43,600 nucleotides of DNA from positions 1-43,600 of the forward strand of contig JAFWTH010000143.1 in the NCBI GenBank assembly GCA_017518975.1, in the 5' to 3' direction. The notes under the pieces were generated by a model. It did no database searches, was not told the DNA's origin, and was given only the letters and a program-made list of their open reading frames with translations. Shown here piece after piece: positions 34,188 to 43,069 of this stretch. Both the position numbers and the translations under genes were made by a program. Position 1 is the stretch's first letter; each line of letters starts with the position of its first letter. The stretch is from Clostridia bacterium. Its GTDB lineage: Bacteria > Bacillota > Clostridia > Oscillospirales > CAG-272.

Positions 34188-36572
34188 TTGTCAACAGCTG
34201 CTATTCTTCTTTGCGCCGGAAAAGGCACGAGGATGAACGACGATTCCAAGAGCAAGGTTTGCTTCGATTGTGCCGGAGTTCCGGTCATAAAAAGGATCAT
34301 TTCGAGTATGAGGCAGGGAGGAGTGTCCTGCTTTGTCGTTGTCGTCGGTCATAAAGCCGAGTCCGTAATGGGTTGTCTTGACGGAGAACCCGGTGTGATT
34401 TACGCATATCAGAAAGACCAGAGAGGAACGGGTCACGCAGCCATGTGCGGACTTGACGTTCTGCGATCGATCGGGTATTCCGGACCTGCTTTGATTTCAA
34501 TGGGCGACAAAATAATAAATCCTTCCGTGATCTCGGGCATCCTGCAAAAAGCGGGAGATTCAAAGGCGGTGTGGGGGGTTCAGCCCGTTACAGCGAATTA
34601 TAACGGCGGACGTGTAGTCGTAAAAGACGGAAAACCGTACGGAGTAGTGGAGTTGGCGGACGCTGCGCTTATGACGCTTGCAGATTTGCCTTCAGCTGAA
34701 TACGCGGACAAGTTGAGGTCGCTGAAATTAAATGAAAAAAAGGCTGCAAAGGTAATGAAACTTGCAAAAGAGCACGCGCCCGTGCGGACGAAACGGCTCG
34801 TTGACGAAGAGTTTACCGCCGACGAGATTTTGTCGACTCCGTATGCCAACGCCGGCCTTTATTGTCTCGACGTTGATATGGCAATCGAGGCGATCGAAAC
34901 CTTCAACGCATCAAACGCGCAGGGCGAGATTTATCTGACCGATGCGCTCGAGTGGTTTGCGGAAAACAGTTCCGCGGAGCTTTACGAGATCGAAAACGCC
35001 GACGATATGAGGACTTACAGTACGAAGACCGATCTTCGCTCAATGGCGGTCGGTTTTATGCGGAGCGCGTCGGAATTCAGGGCCGATGTTCTGTCCGGCA
35101 AACTTGACAGAGAGTTCACGCGTCTTTATGGCGATGGGTCAGAGGATCAGAAAGAACGGTATGTTGTCCTTATAGATAGGTTTATTTCAAAGTTCGGGGA
35201 CCGCAAGGTCGTCATAACCCGGTCGCCCGGTCGCCTGAACCTGATGGGCCGCCACATTGATCACCGTGGCGGAGGGATCAACGTGATGGCTACGGACAGT
35301 GATACCGTGTTCATTTGTTCTCCCCGTAACGACGATCTTGTCAGCATATCGAACGTCGATCCGTCGTATCCCGACAGATGTTTCTCGATCGGGTGGATGA
35401 TGGGTGAAAAGAAATACGACAGCTGGATTGACTTTCTCGAAGACAAGCGGATAAAAAAACTGCTTGAAGAGAGCCGCGGGGATTGGTCCAATTACGTCAA
35501 ATCGGCCGTTCTTCGTGCGCAGTTCGACAATGAAATCCCGCTGTGCGGTATGGATATGGTAGCATTCGGCAACAACCCCGTTGCCGCGGGGCTTTCATCC
35601 TCTTCGAGCATAGTGGTCGCCGTTATGGAAGCGGTCGTTTCTCTTAATTGCCTCAATTATACCGACAAGGAATTTGTCGAGCTTTGCGGAGAGGGAGAAT
35701 GGTTCGTCGGGTCGCGCGGCGGCGCGGGAGACCATGCCGCAATGAAGTGCGGCAAGCGAGGTCAGATTACTCATATCGGGTTTAAGCCCTTTGAGATCAA
35801 AGGGAGCGCTTCGTTCTCGGACAAATACGCGATCCTCGTCGCCAACAGTATGATACAGGCAAAAAAATCCGAGGAGAGCAAGGATACTTTCAACGCGAAA
35901 ATCGCAGCGTGTGAGATTGCGTTTATGATCATGAAACGTGAGTTTCCGGAGTACGACCTGAGGGAGCTTCGTGATATATCGGAGATCCGTCCATATTCCA
36001 GGATTTATGAAATGCTGAAAGCGGTACCTGAAACAATAACGCGCGGAGGAGCCAAAGCGCTTCTCCCGGAATCAAAGGAAAAACTCGAACGTCTCTTTGC
36101 ATCTCACGCAGACCCGAATATTTACGATCTGAGGGGAGTCGTTATGTTCGGTATTTCCGAGTGTGCCAGATCGGACAGATTTATGGGGACGCTCGAAAAT
36201 GCCGACTACGAACTTATCGGCAAGATGATGAGGATCAGCCACGACGGAGACCGCGCCGGAAGGATCGTTTTCTCCGACGAGACGCTTGATGAGCTTGCCG
36301 CAGAAAACGCCGACGTCGCGCTTCAGAGCGGGTCTTACGGATGTTCAACCGATCAGATCGACGTTTTGTGCGATCTCCTCAACGGAACCGATGGTGTCAT
36401 CGGGAGCGAATTGGTCGGCGCGGGGCTCGGCGGGTGCGTGATCGCACTCGTCGAAAAAGACAAAGCTGAGGAGATCATAAAAACTGTAAACGAAAGATAT
36501 TACGACATCTACGGATACGAACACGGAGCGAATGTTTTCACGTCCGCATGCGGATCGTCCGTGCTGTACTGA
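34188..36572 (+). CDS. Fusion of a sugar-1-phosphate nucleotidyltransferase with a GHMP (galactokinase-like) sugar kinase
   Basis: A 794-residue bifunctional enzyme. Residues 1 to about 300 are a GlmU-like uridylyltransferase (ILLCAGKGTRM, YQKDQRGTGHAAMCG, ISMGDKII). Residues about 340-794 are a GHMP kinase: PGRLNLMGRHIDHRGG (galactokinase box with Arg instead of Glu), PVAAGLSSSSS near 463, GGAGDHAA and GAGLGGC near 744. The pair could phosphorylate a free sugar at C1 and convert it to an NDP-sugar, as FKP does for fucose. The start is a TTG at 34188 with GGAGG seven bases before it; it puts the nucleotide-binding strand at the N terminus. An earlier ATG at 34146 has no ribosome site and overlaps the hairpin. 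The sugar is unknown. Confidence 0.85.
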   Translation: MSTAAILLCAGKGTRMNDDSKSKVCFDCAGVPVIKRIISSMRQGGVSCFVVVVGHKAESVMGCLDGEPGVIYAYQKDQRGTGHAAMCGLDVLRSIGYSGPALISMGDKIINPSVISGILQKAGDSKAVWGVQPVTANYNGGRVVVKDGKPYGVVELADAALMTLADLPSAEYADKLRSLKLNEKKAAKVMKLAKEHAPVRTKRLVDEEFTADEILSTPYANAGLYCLDVDMAIEAIETFNASNAQGEIYLTDALEWFAENSSAELYEIENADDMRTYSTKTDLRSMAVGFMRSASEFRADVLSGKLDREFTRLYGDGSEDQKERYVVLIDRFISKFGDRKVVITRSPGRLNLMGRHIDHRGGGINVMATDSDTVFICSPRNDDLVSISNVDPSYPDRCFSIGWMMGEKKYDSWIDFLEDKRIKKLLEESRGDWSNYVKSAVLRAQFDNEIPLCGMDMVAFGNNPVAAGLSSSSSIVVAVMEAVVSLNCLNYTDKEFVELCGEGEWFVGSRGGAGDHAAMKCGKRGQITHIGFKPFEIKGSASFSDKYAILVANSMIQAKKSEESKDTFNAKIAACEIAFMIMKREFPEYDLRELRDISEIRPYSRIYEMLKAVPETITRGGAKALLPESKEKLERLFASHADPNIYDLRGVVMFGISECARSDRFMGTLENADYELIGKMMRISHDGDRAGRIVFSDETLDELAAENADVALQSGSYGCSTDQIDVLCDLLNGTDGVIGSELVGAGLGGCVIALVEKDKAEEIIKTVNERYYDIYGYEHGANVFTSACGSSVLY

Positions 36573-36582
36573 GGAGGAAAAT

Positions 36583-37557
36583 ATGGGATACAAAGATCTG
36601 TTATTTCCGAAGGATTCATTTTTTTTGGTGACCGGAGGAGCCGGGTTCATCGGCTCGAATCTCTGCGAGGCGATCCTGCGTCTCGGATACCGTGTCAGGT
36701 GTCTCGACGACCTTTCAACGGGTAAACAGAAAAACGTCGATTTGTTTATCGACGATCCGAATTATGAGTTCATAAAGGGCGATATCAAGGATTTCGATAC
36801 CTGCCTCAAAGCGTGTGATGGGGTCGACTACGTCCTTAATCAGGCGGCGTGGGGTTCCGTCCCGCGCTCGATAGAAATGCCGCTCTTTTATTGTGCGAAC
36901 AACATTCAGGGTACGCTCAATATGATGGAGGCGGCAAGACAAAACGGCGTCAAACGTTTCGTTTACGCCTCGTCTTCATCCGTTTACGGCGACGAGCCGA
37001 ATCTCCCGAAAACGGAGGGACGGGAAGGCAATCTTCTCTCCCCCTACGCTCTCACCAAAATGTGTGACGAGGAATGGGCGAAGCAGTATTCAAAACACTA
37101 CGGTCTCGAGACGGTCGGTCTCCGCTATTTCAACGTGTTCGGACGCCGTCAGGATCCGAACGGCGCGTACGCCGCCGTCATCCCGAAATTCATCATGCAG
37201 CTGATGAAAGGCGAAAGGCCCACGATAAACGGAGACGGAAAGCAGAGCCGCGATTTCACGTATATAGAAAACGTCATCGAGGCGAACCTGAAGTCGTGCG
37301 TCGCCCCCTCCGAGGCGAGCGGCGAGGCGTTCAATATTGCGTACGGCGGCAGAGAGTATCTGCTTGACATATATCATTCCCTGACGCGAGCTCTCGGCGT
37401 CGATATCGAACCGATCTTCGGGCCGGACCGTAAGGGCGACATCAAGCACTCCAACGCGGATATCTCCAAGGCGAGACGACTCCTCGGATACGACCCCGAA
37501 TACAGCTTTGACCGCGGTCTCGGCGAAGCGATCGAGTGGTATAAGGATAATCTTTGA
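36583..37557 (+). CDS. UDP-N-acetylhexosamine 4-epimerase (WbpP/Gne-like)
   Basis: This extended SDR enzyme of 324 residues interconverts UDP-GlcNAc-type and UDP-GalNAc-type sugars. It has FLVTGGAGFIGSN at the start, ASSSSVYGDEP, the catalytic SPYALTK (YxxxK), GLRYFNVFGRRQDPNGAYAAVIPKF and GDGKQSRDFTYI, all matching the WbpP/TviC branch. The first ATG of the frame (36532) lies within the previous gene; the ATG at 36583 has GAGGAGG before it and was chosen. It is the last gene of the polysaccharide locus. No terminator of quality was seen in the 115 bases that follow. Confidence 0.9.
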   Translation: MGYKDLLFPKDSFFLVTGGAGFIGSNLCEAILRLGYRVRCLDDLSTGKQKNVDLFIDDPNYEFIKGDIKDFDTCLKACDGVDYVLNQAAWGSVPRSIEMPLFYCANNIQGTLNMMEAARQNGVKRFVYASSSSVYGDEPNLPKTEGREGNLLSPYALTKMCDEEWAKQYSKHYGLETVGLRYFNVFGRRQDPNGAYAAVIPKFIMQLMKGERPTINGDGKQSRDFTYIENVIEANLKSCVAPSEASGEAFNIAYGGREYLLDIYHSLTRALGVDIEPIFGPDRKGDIKHSNADISKARRLLGYDPEYSFDRGLGEAIEWYKDNL

Positions 37558-37672
37558 GCGACTGTTGAACATCCATTTGATTCGTGACCGGATACGAAAT
37601 GCCTTTTGAGAAACTATATCGCCCGGCAAACGTGACGAGGCGAAAGTCAAAAAAAGAGAGGAAAAGGCAAAG

Positions 37673-39223
37673 ATGAGCACACTTCAGTCACATCAGATCC
37701 TGATGATGGTCGCCATGGGCGTCTATCTCGTCGGGATGATTGTTCTCGGGATCATGTATTCCGGGAAAAACCGTTCGACCGCGGACTTCTATCTGGGCGG
37801 CAGGAAACTCGGCCCTTTTGTCACTGCGATGAGCGCGGAGGCGTCGGATATGTCCTCGTGGCTTCTTCTGGGACTTCCGGGCGTGGCTCTCGCGACTGGA
37901 TTGCCGGAGGCGTTCTGGACCGCTCTGGGACTCGGGATCGGAACTTATATCAACTGGCTGATCGTAGCGAAGCGCATTCGCCGTTACTCGCAGGAACTCG
38001 GCGCTGTCACGATCCCCGAATTTTTCTCGAAACGTTACCGTGACAAGAATCACCTCTTGTCCCTTGTATCCGCGCTGGTAATAATCATTTTCTTCGTTCC
38101 GTACGTCGCGTCCGGCTTCAACGCCTGCGGAACGCTGTTCTCAAGCCTTTTCGGCGTGAATTACTTCTGGGCGATGCTGATCTCCGCGATCGTCATTCTT
38201 GCCTACACGTCTCTCGGCGGATTCCTCGCGGCGTCGACGTCCGACCTCATACAGTCCGTCGTGATGACGGTGGCTTTGGTCGTCGTCGTCGTGTTCGGCA
38301 TTTCGTCCGCGGGCGGTCTGTCCGCCGTTTCGTCAAACGCGTCGTCTCTCCCCGGATTCCTGAACGTTTTCCAGGGCTACGATCCGGCGACGGGGACCGC
38401 GGCGTCCTACACTCCTCTCGTCATAGTATCAACGATGGCGTGGGGTCTCGGATATTTCGGTATGCCTCACATCCTTCTCCGCTTTATGGCGATCAGGGAT
38501 GAGAAGAAACTTACGCTTTCCAGAAGAGTTGCGACGATCTGGGTATTCATAGCGATGGGCGTCGCCATCCTGATAGGCGTTGTCGGAAGCGCGATGATAG
38601 CGAACGGGGCGATCGGAGAGATCCCCACGGCGGACTCTCAGAGGATCATCATCAAGATCGCGGAGCTCCTCGCCAGCAAGGGCGTTCTGCTCGCTTTGGT
38701 CGCAGGCGTTATTCTTTCGGGTATACTCGCCGCAACGATGTCGACAGCCGATTCACAGCTGCTTGCGGCTGCGTCGAGCGTCACCCAGGACTTGCTGAGA
38801 GATACGTTCAGATTGAAGATATCCGATAAAGTCTCCATGATAATCGCCCGCGTGACGGTGCTCCTCATCGGCGTCGTGGCGATCGTCTGGGCAAGAGCTG
38901 AGGGAAGCGTCTTCAGTATCGTTTCATTCGCCTGGGCGGGATTCGGAGCCGCTTTCGGTCCTACAATGCTCGTCGCGCTGTTCTGGAAACGGGGGACCAA
39001 ATGGGGCGCTCTGTCGGGAATGCTCGTGGGAGGCGGCATGGTATTTATCTGGAAATATCTCGTCCGTCCGATAGGCGGAGTATTTGACATTTACGAACTT
39101 CTTCCCGCGTTTATCTGCGGGATCCTCGTCAACGTGATCGTCAGTCTCCTGACGCAGAGATCGGTACGCGACGACAGGGATGAGATCGAAGAAGAATTCA
39201 AAACGATAAAAGCGAAAGAGTAA
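37673..39223 (+). CDS. putP: Sodium/proline symporter
   Basis: This is a sodium:solute symporter (SSS family) of 516 residues with about 13 membrane helices. It contains the PutP-specific start FYLGGRKLGPFVTAMSAEASDMSSWLLLGLPG, the sodium-site helix SGILAATMSTADSQLLAAASSVTQDL and the Gly-rich end before a charged C-terminal tail. It imports proline with Na+ as an osmolyte or nutrient. GAGGAAAAGG precedes the ATG. It is followed by its own terminator and is not obviously related to the polysaccharide locus. Confidence 0.93.
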   Translation: MSTLQSHQILMMVAMGVYLVGMIVLGIMYSGKNRSTADFYLGGRKLGPFVTAMSAEASDMSSWLLLGLPGVALATGLPEAFWTALGLGIGTYINWLIVAKRIRRYSQELGAVTIPEFFSKRYRDKNHLLSLVSALVIIIFFVPYVASGFNACGTLFSSLFGVNYFWAMLISAIVILAYTSLGGFLAASTSDLIQSVVMTVALVVVVVFGISSAGGLSAVSSNASSLPGFLNVFQGYDPATGTAASYTPLVIVSTMAWGLGYFGMPHILLRFMAIRDEKKLTLSRRVATIWVFIAMGVAILIGVVGSAMIANGAIGEIPTADSQRIIIKIAELLASKGVLLALVAGVILSGILAATMSTADSQLLAAASSVTQDLLRDTFRLKISDKVSMIIARVTVLLIGVVAIVWARAEGSVFSIVSFAWAGFGAAFGPTMLVALFWKRGTKWGALSGMLVGGGMVFIWKYLVRPIGGVFDIYELLPAFICGILVNVIVSLLTQRSVRDDRDEIEEEFKTIKAKE

Positions 39224-39228
39224 AAAAC

Positions 39229-39271
39229 CGGGACGGTTTCGGTCCGAAAGCAGAAACCGTCCCGCGATTTT
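39229..39271 (+). terminator. Terminator of the sodium/proline symporter gene
   Basis: CGGGACGGTTTC (39229-39240) pairs perfectly with GAAACCGTCCCG (39253-39264) over a 12-base loop, followed by CGATTTTCC. The stem is long but the T-run short. Confidence 0.85.
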
Positions 39272-39304
39272 CCTTATATTCCTCGATTCGCCGGAGGTGA
39301 AAAA

Positions 39305-40684
39305 ATGAGCGTGAAGACAATTATAAGCGAAGACTTTCTTTTGAGTACTAAAACGGCGAGGAGGCTGTATCGGACGTACGCCGAACTGCTCCCTATCATT
39401 GACTACCATTGCCATCTCGATCCGAAAAGGATCGCCGAAAACTCGGGGTTCACGTCGATTGCCGATCTGTTTCTCGGCGGCGATCATTACAAATGGCGCG
39501 CGATGCGATCGTTTGGCGTCCCGGAGGAGCTTATCACGGGCGACGGCGACCCGAGGGACAAGTTCAGAGAGTACGCGAAGACCGTTTCGTACGCGATAGG
39601 CAATCCGCTTTACCATTGGACGGCGCTTGAATTGAAGAGATATTTCAACGTTGACGTCGCCCTGAACGGGGAGACAGCCGACGCGATCTATGACGCGACG
39701 CTTCCTCTTTTCAAAAAAGAGGAGTATAAGCCGCGCGGTTTCATATCGCGGTCGAACGTCGAGACGATATGTACGACGGACGATCCCGCGGACTCGCTTG
39801 AATTTCACGATGCGATCAAAAAAAGCGGATTCGGCACGAAAGTCGTCCCCGCGTTCCGCCCGGACAGATGTGTGAATATACGAAAGACGGGTTTCCGCGA
39901 TTATATCGCGAAACTCGGCGCGGACGGTTACGACGGTCTCAAAAGGATCCTGTCGGGATCGATGGACCGTTTTGCCGCGCACGGATGCCGCCTCTCCGAT
40001 CACGGGCTCGATTTTATTCCCGAAAAGACGAAAGAGTCTCCCGCCGCCGCTTTCGATAAAGCGATGGCGGGAGGAGAACTGACCGACGCGGAGGAAAACG
40101 CATACATTTACGACATGATGGTTTTCCTTGCTTCGGAATACGCCCGCCGTGGGTGGTGCATGCAGCTCCACGTCGGAGCGTTGAGAAACGTGAACGGGAC
40201 GGCTTATGAACGTTTTGGACCGGATTCCGGGTACGACTGTATAGACGATACGCGCCTCGCGCGGTCCCTCGCACGGTTTCTGGATGAACTCGACGCCTTG
40301 GACGCCCTTCCGAAAACCGTTCTCTATTCGCTGAATCCGGGCGATCTTTATATTCTCGGCACGCTGATGGGGTGCTTTCAGAAAGGGCCGTCAAGGTCGC
40401 GGATCCAACTCGGCTCCGCGTGGTGGTTCAACGACCACAGGGACGGGATCGAAGCGCACTTGAAAGCGCTCGCGAATCTCGGAGTTCTCGGAACGTTCGT
40501 CGGAATGCTTACCGACTCGCGAAGTTTCGCCTCTTATCCGCGCCACGAGTATTTTCGTCGGATCCTCTGCGATCTTTTAGGCGGGTGGGTCGAGCGCGGA
40601 GAGTATCCGGACGATGAAGAGACGCTTGGTGCGATTGTCGGAGGGATCTGTTACGGAAACGCGAAAGAGTATTTCGGATTCTGA
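39305..40684 (+). CDS. uxaC: Glucuronate isomerase
   Basis: This enzyme converts glucuronate to fructuronate (and galacturonate to tagaturonate), the first step of hexuronate breakdown. The 459 residues fit the UxaC family (about 465). The metal site begins with IDYHCHLDPK and the family segment GGDHYKWRAMRSFGV follows; LHVGALRN and SAWWFNDHRDG are also characteristic, as is RHEYFRRILC near the end. GGAGGTG precedes the ATG. The other uronate genes (uxaB, uxuA, kdgK) are not in the window, so here it stands alone between two terminators. Confidence 0.96.
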   Translation: MSVKTIISEDFLLSTKTARRLYRTYAELLPIIDYHCHLDPKRIAENSGFTSIADLFLGGDHYKWRAMRSFGVPEELITGDGDPRDKFREYAKTVSYAIGNPLYHWTALELKRYFNVDVALNGETADAIYDATLPLFKKEEYKPRGFISRSNVETICTTDDPADSLEFHDAIKKSGFGTKVVPAFRPDRCVNIRKTGFRDYIAKLGADGYDGLKRILSGSMDRFAAHGCRLSDHGLDFIPEKTKESPAAAFDKAMAGGELTDAEENAYIYDMMVFLASEYARRGWCMQLHVGALRNVNGTAYERFGPDSGYDCIDDTRLARSLARFLDELDALDALPKTVLYSLNPGDLYILGTLMGCFQKGPSRSRIQLGSAWWFNDHRDGIEAHLKALANLGVLGTFVGMLTDSRSFASYPRHEYFRRILCDLLGGWVERGEYPDDEETLGAIVGGICYGNAKEYFGF

Positions 40685-40691
40685 ATAAACG

Positions 40692-40719
40692 AAGGGCGTC
40701 CCCGACGGGACGCCCTTTT
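40692..40719 (+). terminator. Terminator of glucuronate isomerase (between convergent genes)
   Basis: AAGGGCGTCCC (40692-40702) pairs with GGGACGCCCTT (40707-40717) over CGAC, with T residues on the plus-strand side. It also lies just after the stop of the convergent minus-strand gene and could slow that transcript, though its T-run on that strand is poor. Confidence 0.9.
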
Positions 40720-40731
40720 ACTTTGAAGTTG

Positions 40732-41406
40732 TTATTTATCGTTCGTGATATCTCCGTCGCCGTCTATCGGGATCTTATCTCCGAGATACGTCGGATCCGG
40801 TTTGAAAACGGTCGAAGCGAAGTCCTTGCATCTCGCGAGGATCTCGCGCAGTTCGCGTCCTGTCTGACCGCCGTACGTATGATAGTCCGACGCGACGCCG
40901 TACGCCTCGAGCCCGAGCTTTTCCGCGATAAAGAGCGCGCGGTAAAGGTGGTATTCCTGCGTCACTATGATCACTTTTTCACAGCCGAAGATCTCCTTCG
41001 CGCGGTAGACGGATTCGTACGTCGAGAACCCGGCGTGATCCATGAATACGTCGCCTGACGGAACTCCGTGTTCCTTCGCGTATTTTTTCATCGCGTTGAC
41101 CTCGTCGTAGTTGTCGCTCCCGTGGTCTCCGCTCATAAGCAGTTTGGGGGCGGCGCCCGCGTCGTACAGTTCGACGCCGCGCCTGAGTCTGTCCGCGAGC
41201 ATATCGCTGAGCGAGTTGTCGATCTTAACCGAACAGCCGAGGACGAGTATGCAGTCGGCGTCCTCGATCGACGCCGCTTCTTCGGGCGTGACGATCTTCT
41301 TTCCGCCGACGCTTTTGACGTAGGCGTTCAGCCCGAACACGGCGCAAACGGCGAGGACGACGAGCAGGACGATTATTATCGCTATTGCTTTGAAAAACTT
41401 TTTCAT
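40732..41406 (-). CDS. SanA/YdcF-type DUF218 protein
   Basis: This 224-residue protein has one N-terminal membrane helix at about 6-28 and a DUF218 domain outside the membrane. ADCILVLGCSV, LADRLRRGVELY, LLMSGDHG, NEVxxM-like DEVNAMKKYA and VTQEYHLYRALFIA follow the usual order of the SanA family. SanA-type proteins influence envelope permeability and vancomycin tolerance in enterobacteria; the biochemical activity of the domain is not established. AAGGAG lies before the ATG. It is the last gene of a three-gene minus-strand unit and starts 35 bases after its neighbour. Confidence 0.88.
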   Translation of the reverse strand: MKKFFKAIAIIIVLLVVLAVCAVFGLNAYVKSVGGKKIVTPEEAASIEDADCILVLGCSVKIDNSLSDMLADRLRRGVELYDAGAAPKLLMSGDHGSDNYDEVNAMKKYAKEHGVPSGDVFMDHAGFSTYESVYRAKEIFGCEKVIIVTQEYHLYRALFIAEKLGLEAYGVASDYHTYGGQTGRELREILARCKDFASTVFKPDPTYLGDKIPIDGDGDITNDK

Positions 41407-41441
41407 GACAGAGAAACTCCTTGAGGGTATACGTTGTGATA

Positions 41442-42563
41442 TTATTTTTCGGTGACGAACCAGTCGGGGACGGTCGGGTAGATCTCCGCAAGAGCGGGGT
41501 AATAGTCCCGCTCAAATTCTTCCAGAAGCGAGAATACTATCTTCATAAAAGAATCGAAGGATTCCTGATCGTCCGGCGTTTGTGAAGAAGTGAGCAGAAC
41601 GTGTCTGTAACCGATCCCCTCAACGGACAACATTACCGTTACTTCGCTGAAACCGGGGCGTCTGATTGTGATCAGGCCGATAACGGGTCCCTTTTCCGTC
41701 CTCTTTTCAATGAAAAGAACGCCGGAGAAAACGTTGCAGTAGTTATAACCGTGCCCTTTTGCGTATTTTTTGAGCGTCGGAGCGATCGAGTAAGATCCGT
41801 CGACGTGAGTCAGCCTTTCGTTTGACGGCAGAGCGTCTTTGAAGCGGGAGCGGATTTCGTCAAGCAATGCGGCGGCTTTTTGATTGCACTTTTCCGCCTC
41901 GTCCTTATCCTCCGGATCAAGCTTGATTTTCTGTACCTTGTCGTACCTTATTCCGTCGAGATGCTTTTTCATTTCTTCGGCGTACGGCTCGGTTTCTTTG
42001 GCCTCATCGCGGTACAGTCTGTCGACGCTCAGCGTCAGAGTCGCTCCGAAAACGTCTCTGTTTATCATGATCCCGGAGCCGAGCGGTTGATAATTGAGCG
42101 AGTAATCGTAATCCGGAGTATAGTTAAACTGACGGCACCGTTCGTCAACACCCGACAGATCTCTTTCCCACGGGATCGGGTCTCCCCAGAAGTCTATATC
42201 GTAGAAATAAAGATCGCTTATCGATATTCCGTAGTATTTGTGGATCTTTTTCATCAGCGGGAGAATTTTATCGTCTAAGTTCCCGGTGAACTCGGAAATG
42301 TTGCTGATCCAGTACTCATCGGATCCTCCCATTGCTTCTCCTCTGAGAATTCTGACGGGTCCGGCGTCAGGACAGTCTTTCAGAAATTTTGCGACTCCTG
42401 ATTTGGAAAAGTCGGGATTACAACTAACGAGGTCGCTGAAATAATAAAGAAAAGTAGTATAGTTCAGGCGCGTATCGTCGAGGAACGCGCGTATTCTGTC
42501 GGGAAGTTCCGAAAAGGGTATCTTTGTCCCTGTGTCGAAGCGGTAGATATCAACAACTCGCAT
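41442..42563 (-). CDS. Protein of unknown function (cytoplasmic)
   Basis: I do not recognise the family. The 373-residue protein has no signal peptide and no membrane helix. It is rich in Asp, Glu and Tyr and contains MRVVDIYRFDTGTKIPF at the start, several aromatic stretches (YYGISISDLYFYDIDFWGD), a charged helical section at about 210-250 (LDPEDKDEAEKCNQKAAALLDE) and PDWFVTEK at the end. GGAGG precedes the ATG. It shares a transcript with a small lipoprotein and a SanA-like protein, which points loosely to an envelope-related or accessory role. Confidence 0.8.
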   Translation of the reverse strand: MRVVDIYRFDTGTKIPFSELPDRIRAFLDDTRLNYTTFLYYFSDLVSCNPDFSKSGVAKFLKDCPDAGPVRILRGEAMGGSDEYWISNISEFTGNLDDKILPLMKKIHKYYGISISDLYFYDIDFWGDPIPWERDLSGVDERCRQFNYTPDYDYSLNYQPLGSGIMINRDVFGATLTLSVDRLYRDEAKETEPYAEEMKKHLDGIRYDKVQKIKLDPEDKDEAEKCNQKAAALLDEIRSRFKDALPSNERLTHVDGSYSIAPTLKKYAKGHGYNYCNVFSGVLFIEKRTEKGPVIGLITIRRPGFSEVTVMLSVEGIGYRHVLLTSSQTPDDQESFDSFMKIVFSLLEEFERDYYPALAEIYPTVPDWFVTEK

Positions 42564-42625
42564 TGTGCTTCCTCCGGGTTGAGAAGTATTTCGAGGACGA
42601 AATCAAGACGATACGATGTTTCGGG

Positions 42626-43006
42626 TTAAACGCATGGGAAAAACCCGCCGTGCTTTTCAAATATTAGATTGATTGTTTCCCGCTCATCATCGGAAATCGA
42701 AAAATACCGACCTTGAAATTCTATAGTTGAGCAATTATCGCAAGCTATGCAAAAGACCAAATCGTTGAATCTGAAGGAGACGTTTTCGGTAAATCCGCAC
42801 GAGGTGTTATCCTGATAGGTGCGTTTATTATTGAAAATACTCCTGACCGTTTCACTTTCTTCCGCGCTCAGTTCGATGACAACGTCACAGTCGCCGTACT
42901 TAAACGTCAACACGGCGTTTGTTTCGGGAACGGTTATCGTCTTGGCACAGGAAACGAACATAATAGCGACAAGCGCAAGCATCAGAATAATCAATGATTT
43001 TTTCAA
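42626..43006 (-). CDS. Small lipoprotein of unknown function
   Basis: This predicted secreted lipoprotein has 126 residues. The signal peptide (MKKSLIILMLALVAIMFVSC) ends with lipobox Cys20. The mature part of about 106 residues has several Cys pairs (near SCGF, FCIACDNC) and no motif I know. A GTG at 43015 is the longest start, but the TTG at 43006 has AGGTG at better distance and gives a compact signal peptide, so it was chosen. It is the first gene of the three-gene unit read from the promoter at 43069-43041. Confidence 0.78.
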   Translation of the reverse strand: MKKSLIILMLALVAIMFVSCAKTITVPETNAVLTFKYGDCDVVIELSAEESETVRSIFNNKRTYQDNTSCGFTENVSFRFNDLVFCIACDNCSTIEFQGRYFSISDDERETINLIFEKHGGFFPCV

Positions 43007-43040
43007 TTTGAGCACCTTTCCATTCTTTTGCGTTTATTTA

Positions 43041-43069
43041 ATTGTAGCACTTAATCTTGGATAATTCAA
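43041..43069 (-). promoter_or_regulatory. Promoter of the lipoprotein/unknown/SanA operon
   Basis: On the minus strand, TTGAAT (43069-43064) and TACAAT (43046-43041) have a 17-base spacer. The start would be near 43034, leaving about 28 bases before the chosen start codon. Confidence 0.75.

Noticed and set aside
38924..40171. Minus-strand open frame of 415 codons over putP and uxaC
   Set aside because: It spans a terminator and two plus-strand genes with unmistakable family motifs.
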